Source: Jaminaea rosea
Lineage: Eukaryota; Basidiomycota; Exobasidiomycetes; Microstromatales
DNA length: 64,000 nucleotides
Direction: 5' to 3'
NCBI RefSeq assembly: GCF_003144245.1
Contig: NW_020289976.1
Span: 930,001 to 994,000, forward strand
Within the stretch, counting starts at the first letter, position 1; each line of letters opens with the position of its first letter. Shown here in pieces: positions 54,101-61,566 of the stretch. Position numbers and translations under genes: made by a program. The notes beneath the pieces are model-generated. The model was not told where the DNA came from. It saw only the letters and a list, made by a program, of their open reading frames with translations, and did no database searches.

Positions 54101-57100
54101 TCTCGGCCTCCTTCAGCTGCTTCTTAGCCTCAGCTGCGCGCTTCTTCTCAAGGGCTTTCTCCTCTTTAACGCGGACCGAGTTGGATCGTTTGTTCTTTTT
54201 CTCCTCATCCAGAGCCTTCTTGCGCTCCTCCGCCTTGGCGAGCGTCTCTGCTGCGGCTTGACGCTGAGCTTCTGCCTTTTCGACGTCGGTCGCTTGCTTC
54301 TTGCCGGCGGCCATCGCGAGACCGGCTGCGGCGGTGCCACCTGCTACACCAGCTGCTGCGGCGATCTCCGCGGTCGTCTTACCGTCATTGGCGCTGGTGC
54401 TAGTGGTTACGGCGGGGTCGGCGGCCTGTGGCTGTGCGGTGTTGGTGTTGCCGGCGGCTGGCTGTGAGGCAGTCGAAGCTGCAGCGACGCTAGGGAGAGC
54501 CGGAGCAGGCTGAGCGACGTCCTTTGCTGCGGTAGGCTGAGCAGCTTCTTTCGTTGTGGAACCACTCTGCGCAGCGCTGGTCGGAGCAGGTGCGGCGGCA
54601 GGTGCGGCGGCAGGGCCCTCGTCCGTTTTGGACTGCTTGAGCGCCGCAGCGGCGATTCCGGCACCGCCAGCAGCGGCTCCTCCAGTAGCCAAAGCGCCTG
54701 CGGGGACGGCCGACTCCTCAGGTTTTGCAGCCGTGGAGCTCTTAGTTGCAGCTGCCGCGGCGGGTGCAGCAGCTTGACTAGGCACTGTGGCATCCGACTT
54801 GTCCTTTACCGGGTCAGCGCTCGAGGGTGAAGTGTGCTCAGACACCTCCCGAGCAGCCGGGGCTCCGGATAGGGAAATAGTCGAAGGCTTTGGGTGGGCA
54901 AGCTCTTCCTGCTCCTTGGCATACTCAGCAGTGTCGCGTGCAGCTGGGTGGCCAGAGATGAGGTTCGAGTCGGCTTTGGATTTGGGAACAGCAGGCATGT
55001 CTGCGGCAACGGCGGAGGAGGTTGAGGATGTCCCGGTAGCCGTGTGCGAAGCTTGGCCGGCATCGTTAGATCGGCCCAGGATGCGGCTGATGATGCTTCG
55101 GCGTTTGTGCTTCGTCTGGCCCTCGGCAGGCGCGTTGAGGAAGGCAACTGCGGGGCCGTCGAGGAAAGTCATGGTGTGCGTCGCGCCAAAGGGAGACTCC
55201 TGTACCGCGGGAACAGAGCTTTGGCGACGATGCTGATTCGGGGGCGACGCGCGGGGGGCAGCCTTCTTCGTCGGCGGCGAAGAGGCGCGCTCTGCTCGCT
55301 GGCGTTGCTCGTCCTCAGCACCGATGCTGTAAGGCTGAATGGCATCATCGTCTTCGCTGTCGCTGTCGCTGTAGCTGTTCTCATCGTCGTAGTATTCGGT
55401 GCCAGCGATCTTGGTGTCCTCAGCAATTTTGACGCCTTGGCCTGTGCATCGCTCGCTTTCGTGTCCGATGGAAGCCATCACGACGTTTGCGTCGGCCGTG
55501 GGCGCATCGAGAACGCGCAGCTCAAGCGGGCTAAACCACTTGGGCACAACCCAGTAGCGGAAGGGGATAAGCAGGGTGATGAGAACAGGGAAGCCAATGC
55601 CCGCGATGGTCTGAGAGATGGCAAAGGTGATGGCGAAGAAGAACCATTGGATCGCGACAAAGAGGGCGATCTTGGAACGGCGGATTTGGTTGAGCGGGTC
55701 GTCGGCGGGAGCCAAAGCTCGATCGCGGAAGACGGCGAGGGTGCGCGTCGTGATGATGTTGCCCTCGATGGACCCCCAGCCGACGAGGAGGAAGATGCCA
55801 GCAAAGACGGCGCGAGGCATCGTACCGAGGGCGACGAGGAAGGGACGCGTCATGGTGGCGAGGGTGATGCCGCCGATGAGCAGGTGCGAGGCTCGCTGCT
55901 CGACGACACGCGTGTTGACAATGTGCTCGCGGGCAGGGACCGATGGCTGCTTGCGTACCTTGCCTGCGTAACGATTCGACTTGTTCTTGCCCTCGCCCTT
56001 GCTCTCCTCGTCCTCATCTTCCTTTGGCAGCTTGACCTGCTTGAAGACGGAGAGCGCCTCGGTGTGCCAGGGGCACTGAGGAACGAGCCCGTTGGGAGCT
56101 GGCAGGCCGAGGAAGCCAGACACCAGCGTCGTGATACCGAGCAGGAAGAAGTCCCAGTGAAAGCCAGCAGGGCGCTTGACGGGGAACTGTCGCGCCTGAG
56201 CCATGATGCTGGAGACGTTGTGGTCGAACCAGAAGAGCAAGGTAATGAGGAATCCCAGGGGAGCCCCAACGAAAGCCCACTTGGCTTCGATGTTCCAGAA
56301 ATCGATGAACCAGGAGCGGTCCATAGTCGGGAAGAAGGAGCGCGTGATGGGCAGCCTCTCAATCGGGACTCGCTCCAAAGAGTTCTTGGGGAAGTGGGAG
56401 AAGCCCGTCCAGAAGATGCAGCCTGCCGCAAAGGCGAAGGATGCAATGAATGTGCGAGCGCGGTAGGGTAGGTAGGAGGTGCGACCGATGGCCGAGACGA
56501 GGTAGACGGATACGACGAAGAGCGACGCGATGGTCACGGATAGCCAGCCAGTGGCGTTGTCCAGAGGGGCAGGCTCGTACTCGAGGATGAGGAGCTCGAT
56601 GCCCTTTTGGATGTATACGATGCCGACGTAGAAGCCGAATGTCGTCGACGTCATGTCAGTAATGAAGCGGGAGAAGTCGCAGAGGTTGAAAATGGCGGCG
56701 ATGAAGTGGAACCCGGCGCTGTGAGGGTGAAAGGACGGCAGAGAAATGTGAGATCAAGGAATCGACGCGACACGATGCAGCAACACTCTCGCCGTTACTC
56801 ACGCCCAGATGAGGGACCAGGCCTGAACGCGCAGGTAATCCATCTGACTGAGTCCGTAGTACTCGACTACAATGTCGTATTGAGTGTAGTTGACCTGCGC
56901 GCGCGTGACGATGAATGAGTAGAAGAGGTTGGAGATGAGGATGAGGTGGCAAAGGGAGAAGAGTAAGGTGGGTGGTGTGTGAGCTCGACGTATGTCCTCG
57001 AAAGGGGCAGGTAGAGGTCGCTCGGGTCGAGGGGGAGAGTCGAGGCAGCTCGCTAGTCCGCCCTCCGCCTGGCCGCGGCCTCTGGATGACGCAGGCTGCA

Positions 57101-58167
57101 CATCGATGCAGCCCCAGCCTGTCGACGACTGATCACTGGACCCGTGCCTCAAGTGCCTCGCAAGCAGTGACGTCGATTCGCGCCGTTGCAGACGACCGAC
57201 GACTTCTACGACGCAGCGAAACGCAACAAAAGCAGATTTTGGACTGAGGAGCGTGCAGCTACCAGAGGCAGCAATCAATCGAGGCACGACCTTGGCCTTC
57301 CAATGCGTTACCTTGATTGCGGTACTCACCAGATTGATCAGACCAGTGACCCCCACAAAGGTCAATGGTTGCACCGAGAAGATGGGAAAGACGATGGCAG
57401 CGAGCGCAGAGGCCAGAATGACCTCGTTGACGCCATACGCTCCATTGGTGCGATGGTACATGTCCAGAACGTAGGCGATGGCGGGCATCAGGCTGGACGA
57501 GGCGGTCAATTGACGCAATGAAAGGTAATCAGCTGCTTGCATGCTATCGTCCTGTTTAATCCTAGCGCACCACTCACTTGATAAAGTAGATCCGGACAAC
57601 GGCCTGTGCAACCGTCCACCAGTTCCTCGGGTGGAAGGCCTCCGTCCAGTCACTTCCATAGTACGGCAGCCTCCTTCTGACGTCGTACCACATGCCACGA
57701 AACGGCATCAACTCGTACAGCCAAGTGCGCTGGCTCCAAGCCAGATCGCCCGCGAATTCAGGGAAGGCGGGCTCATCGCCGCCGTTGCTCTCGCTCCGTT
57801 GCTCCTGCTCGCTGGCTGCTTTTTCTGAGCCTTGAGCGTTGTCAAGACCAAGAGAGTTAAGCCCAGCAGCTCCTCGATTGACGCGACCCACTGGCTTCTG
57901 TTTCTTGCGACGGCGTGCGTGATTGACATCACCTTGTTCGGCGTTGTCGCTGTGAGCAGCAGTGGGCGCCGCGGTCACTGCGCCAGAGGTGCTTGCACCA
58001 CTGCTGGAGACGGGTCCGACCTGGCCTCCATATGCTGCTGGTGATCGTGCCGGCTCCTGACGTCTCACCTCGGTCGAGGAGACGTCTGCTGAGGAGGAGG
58101 GAGGGTGAGGTGGCGATGACGGGCCAGCTGCAGCTCCTCCTTCTGCTGCAAAGCGCTCGTCGGCCAT
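51123..58167 (-). CDS. bor1: Bor1/SLC4-type anion transporter fused to a 1,460-residue Lys/Glu/Ala-rich tail
   Basis: Four exons (58167-57578, 57492-57330, 56894-56803, 56718-51123); introns of 85, 435 and 84 nt; 2,146 residues. The core (about 155-680) is a fungal boron/bicarbonate-type transporter: LPYYGSDWTEAF, NGAYGVNEVILASALA, GVTGLINLVNYTQYDI across the long intron, IVYIQKGIELL, FDHNVSSIMAQ and GLPAPNGLVPQ. It matches yeast Bor1 closely. Yeast Bor1 is about 576 residues and stops soon after SPLELRVLD. Here an acidic Ser stretch, a Pro/Ala/Thr-rich region, a Lys/Glu/Ala-rich helix (about 1090-1655) with eight EHKAR repeats, and a basic Ser-rich region follow, ending with EEDGKKFIEHINPRFANLAKE. 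The whole tail is one exon in frame with the membrane domain. The tail could tether the transporter to cytoskeleton or organise a plasma-membrane domain; that is speculation. Confidence 0.9.
52640..53240 (-). repeat. Eight coding tandem repeats of about 75 nt (EHKAR units)
   Basis: Within the transporter tail, EHKAR recurs eight times: LEEEHKARLAAEKQ, LDEEHKAREAAEKK, FDEEHKAREASEKK, LEKEHKAREKAEKK, LDKEHKAREEAEKK, LDDEHKAREDGEKK, LEKEHKARIDAEKK and LDEEHKAREKAEAE. Spacing is 74-78 nt except one longer gap (about 87 nt) containing an Ala run. Units are alike but not identical, so the array is not very recent. Confidence 0.9.
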
Positions 58168-58526
58168 GGCGAATGATGATGATCAAATCAGGGGCGTAGC
58201 TGATTATAGAGAAGGTGTCGAGGGCGTGAGAGACGCTCTAGGGTATCAAAGGGAAGCGAGGTCGGTGAGCGGAAAAGAGGGGGAAAGAGGGTCGGATGAA
58301 CAATCGACGATGAGCGCGGCGGCGGCGACGGCCAAAAAGCGGGGCAGTGGGAGGTCGGGAGTGGGAGAGAGAGTCTAGGACGCCAAGCCGGAGCAGCGGC
58401 AAATGGAGTCGAGCGGAGAATTGCAAGTCAGAACCATCACGATCAGTCATCGAGCTCGATACAACGACCGATGAGTAGAAGAGGCTCAGGCATACAAGGC
58501 AAGCACGAAAGATGATGGCATTGCCT
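58168..58526. other. Short gene-free interval upstream of the transporter
   Basis: About 0.36 kb between two minus-strand genes. It should hold the transporter promoter and the Nup82 3' UTR. No motif is seen. Confidence 0.5.
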
Positions 58527-61367
58527 CTAACGCAACGCATGCTCGGTCGCTCCCTTGGGTAGCGACCTATTCAAGCGGTGCACTTTATCCTTCGCCTCAA
58601 CTAGCTTATCAGACTCAACGCCCAGCGCAGTGAGGATTCTGTCGAGCTGTCGCATGCCCAGCTTCCCGCCGCCATTGTCTGTAGGAGTTGCCTTGTCCCT
58701 TGCACTACCGACAAGTAGCGTCAAATCCGGCTTCAGGTACTCAAGCTGACCCTGCAGCTTATTCACCTTGCCCTTCAATCCCTCGCTTTCGTTTTTTCCC
58801 ATGCTGCGCTCCATGACTTCCATTTCTTTCATCCAAGCCTCCTCATACTGACTGACACCAGAGTCAGAGGCATCCATCGTACCTTGAAGTACTCGATCCA
58901 CCCGCTCGATGAGCTTGCGCTGGTTGGCCGCAATTCGCTCAATGCGATCCTTGTGCCCCGCTTCGCCTTGATGACGCTCAATGCGCGCGCGCATCTCGTT
59001 CAGCTTCCCCACTTGTCGCTGAAGCTCCTTCATCTGCAACTCCAAGCGGCGCTGGATTGCATTCCCTCCCTGAACGACTTCGCGCACCTGTCCGCGCAGG
59101 TCCTGCACCGTAGTCCCCAACAGGCGCAGAGATTCGGGCGTGACAGTGAGCTCTCGCTTTGCCGCTTGCGGGTCGGACGTTTTGAGGCGAAGAGTCGGGA
59201 AGGTGGCCGCTGTGTCGTTGGCGTTGAAGGGGGCCGGAGGGACGAAGGGCGAGCCGCCGAGGAGGGAGGTGTAGTGTTGCCGCTGCGTGGGAGATGATAC
59301 GGCTTCGGGGGTTGCGGCTTCTGTACTGCTGTTTCCCTGCGCGTTGGCGCGTAGACTCATCTCCAGCCCAAGACTCTCTCCGTCTCCCATCATAACGATT
59401 ATCGAGTAGCCTAAATAGACGTCGTCGATTACTTCCACCGAGCTCACGCGTCGCATTTCCGCTCGCGTCTCCGTGACGCCTTGAATCTTCACAATACACC
59501 TGAGATCGCTCTGCACGTTCGAGTGCAAGAAGCGCTGCATACCTTGCGCATCCTCCGTGTCCAATAGCTCTGAGAGGCGCCTATCCCATGCTGAGGTGCA
59601 GGCCATGTGCACTCCAAAATCGTGGTGGACATAAAATGTGTCCGAGTAGACTGGATCGAGCGTAATGCGCAAATGGGACATCGCGGGGAGGGCAAGGGAG
59701 AGGGACTCGTAGATGAAGAGAGTTGGTGAGGTGAGTGTTGAAGTCGAGGCACCAAGGCTGAAGCTCTCCTCCCCGTCCAGAGCATCTTCTTCATCCGTCT
59801 CGTCCTCCTCGGATGAGGAGTCGTCGAGGCCAAACCGTCCAGACTTCCTGACTTGACTGTCCCTGCTACTTCTCGTGCTGTAACTGCCTGACTCCCGCGG
59901 CATCCTTCCGCTCCTCGTGCTGCTTCCCCGATGCAGTAGTGAAGGCGGTGAAGAAAGCTGCCAACGTGGAGCGATCTTGCCTGCCACATTCAGCACCGCA
60001 ATGTCCACTCCGCCGTCGGTCTTGCTGATGAAGAGCAGCTCCACTCCATTACTTTTGCGGAATACGAGATCACTGCCTCGACGATCGCCCTGTTCATTTG
60101 ATGGCTGTGGTGCCGGCTGCAGTGAAAACGGACCTTGAGGCAGAATTGGTCCTGGTACGACTGCATGATCCGGACATTGTACCTCGACGAACTCCTGCGC
60201 GTCGTCTTCACCACCTATCAAGTCGCGATCGGTCGTCGCGGCTGGCGTATCGATTGACATGAGCGACTGTGATTTATGCATGCCGCCGCTCAGTACGGGC
60301 GTTGAGCCTCTTGCCAGCACGTCGGCGGGCGTTGTAGCTCTCGATCTGCGACCCGGCAGGCCATCCTGTGACTCCTCTGCCGCCTTGCTTGCCTGATAGC
60401 TGCGCGCCTGCTTAAGGAGGTGGGAAACAAAGCGCAGCGCAACATCTCGCTGCCTCGATGCCGCGGATTTGGTCTCTGAGGTTAGCTGGGCGTAGGCGGC
60501 GAGGCTATGCAGGAAGGAAGAGGGAAGGCGGGCGTGCCGCGGTAGGAAGGGCGCTGCAGCAAAGATCTGGCCGGCAGTGGTGAGCAGGTAGATGGTGAGA
60601 GTCGTCCATGCTGTTGACGTCTCTGCCCCTATGGCGAGGGTGAAGGCGGCCGCTTGATGAGCTGGATCTGCATCGAGGTCTTGATGATGGCTCGCGCCTG
60701 GCATCGGAGACATTGTGCTACGGCTGCGACCTGATTTCACTCGTGATGGCGATGGCTGTGAGGCCTGAGGCAGTAGCCTGATCGCTTGCTGGGGCTCATG
60801 AAGATCCCTAGCTACATCGTATTCCTCGAGGCAGCCATTGTTGGACAGGACCAGCAGCGACGTCCCTCGCTTGCTCCATGGATGCCATTTGACTTGAACA
60901 ATTTGCTCCTCGCGAGGCGAGCGGGAATTGTGATAGAAGGCACCTACTTTGTGTGCCTTGACTGGAATGCTCAACGAGTCTGACGCTAGTGATGTCGTGC
61001 GTGGAAGAATGATGAGGACGAGGGAGGTTTCAGATTGGATGACGAGGAGCGTCTTGAGAGGGTTGAGGGCGAGTGTATGCTCCTGGGCGAGGGCTTCGGC
61101 GATGAGGGGATTGGAGAGAACCTTGTATTCTGAGGCCAGGCTATCATTTGCATGCTTGAGCGAGCTCAAGCTGAAGATGCGCAGCTGACCATCGAGGGCG
61201 ACGAGGGCGTCTGACCCACGAAGGGCGAGGTGACCAGCGGGGCCAGAGGAAGAGGAAGAGGCAAATGCTGACTGATGCGGCAAGGCATTGAGCCAGGAGA
61301 GATCTTGGTCAGAGTATGCATCAGGTGATGATGCCTCTGTTGACGGCGATGGCGGCATGATGGCCAT
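58527..61367 (-). CDS. nup82: Nucleoporin Nup82/Nup88
   Basis: A single exon of 946 residues from ATG 61367 (ATG 61358 is three codons later). Nup82/Nup88 is a cytoplasmic-face nuclear pore protein that anchors the mRNA export platform. The N-terminal beta-propeller includes LVALDGQLRIFSLSSLKHA, EEQIVQVKWHPWSKRGTSLL and LSNNGCLEEYDVARDLHEPQ, which match the family's propeller blades. The C-terminal 270 residues form coiled coils (LRGQVREVVQGGNAIQRRLE, LQMKELQRQVGKLNEMRARI) for assembly with partner nucleoporins. Ser-rich inserts (PRESGSYSTRSSRDS) and an acidic EEDETDEEDALDGEE lie between. A longer in-frame extension above 61367 lacks an ATG. Confidence 0.87.
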   Translation of the reverse strand: MAIMPPSPSTEASSPDAYSDQDLSWLNALPHQSAFASSSSSGPAGHLALRGSDALVALDGQLRIFSLSSLKHANDSLASEYKVLSNPLIAEALAQEHTLALNPLKTLLVIQSETSLVLIILPRTTSLASDSLSIPVKAHKVGAFYHNSRSPREEQIVQVKWHPWSKRGTSLLVLSNNGCLEEYDVARDLHEPQQAIRLLPQASQPSPSRVKSGRSRSTMSPMPGASHHQDLDADPAHQAAAFTLAIGAETSTAWTTLTIYLLTTAGQIFAAAPFLPRHARLPSSFLHSLAAYAQLTSETKSAASRQRDVALRFVSHLLKQARSYQASKAAEESQDGLPGRRSRATTPADVLARGSTPVLSGGMHKSQSLMSIDTPAATTDRDLIGGEDDAQEFVEVQCPDHAVVPGPILPQGPFSLQPAPQPSNEQGDRRGSDLVFRKSNGVELLFISKTDGGVDIAVLNVAGKIAPRWQLSSPPSLLHRGSSTRSGRMPRESGSYSTRSSRDSQVRKSGRFGLDDSSSEEDETDEEDALDGEESFSLGASTSTLTSPTLFIYESLSLALPAMSHLRITLDPVYSDTFYVHHDFGVHMACTSAWDRRLSELLDTEDAQGMQRFLHSNVQSDLRCIVKIQGVTETRAEMRRVSSVEVIDDVYLGYSIIVMMGDGESLGLEMSLRANAQGNSSTEAATPEAVSSPTQRQHYTSLLGGSPFVPPAPFNANDTAATFPTLRLKTSDPQAAKRELTVTPESLRLLGTTVQDLRGQVREVVQGGNAIQRRLELQMKELQRQVGKLNEMRARIERHQGEAGHKDRIERIAANQRKLIERVDRVLQGTMDASDSGVSQYEEAWMKEMEVMERSMGKNESEGLKGKVNKLQGQLEYLKPDLTLLVGSARDKATPTDNGGGKLGMRQLDRILTALGVESDKLVEAKDKVHRLNRSLPKGATEHALR

Positions 61368-61566
61368 GGCGATGGCGAAATGCACAAAGGGAGAAAGCAA
61401 GAAGCCACGACCAAATTCATCGCCGCGGCGCAAGTCTGATCGTCCCCGCCTTGACGCCTCGGTGGAGAGTCGAGGCGGGGGCGACTTCACACACGACCCT
61501 TGACTTCAACGTCGACTTTGGCTCTCAACCCAACCAATCAACTCGACTAGCAATCATCGCCCCATC
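61368..61566. promoter_or_regulatory. Shared divergent promoter, nup82 / ARMC8-like, with 12-bp inverted repeat
   Basis: 199 bp between outward-facing ATGs. At 61444-61455 and 61469-61480, CCCCGCCTTGAC faces GTCGAGGCGGGG: a 12-bp inverted repeat (one G-T pair) around a 13-nt spacer, roughly central. A CCAAT box (ACCAATCAA) lies near 61537. The repeat may be a symmetric factor-binding site. Confidence 0.65.

Noticed and set aside
52293-54467. A 724-codon + strand open frame rich in Leu, resembling a membrane protein
   Set aside because: It is the exact antisense of the Lys/Glu/Ala tail of the transporter. AAG, GAG and GCC codons read backwards as CTT, CTC and GGC, so the hydrophobic look is a composition artefact. 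The minus frame continues a recognisable transporter.
55044-56471. A 475-codon + strand open frame
   Set aside because: Antisense to the transporter membrane domain, with no family resemblance of its own.
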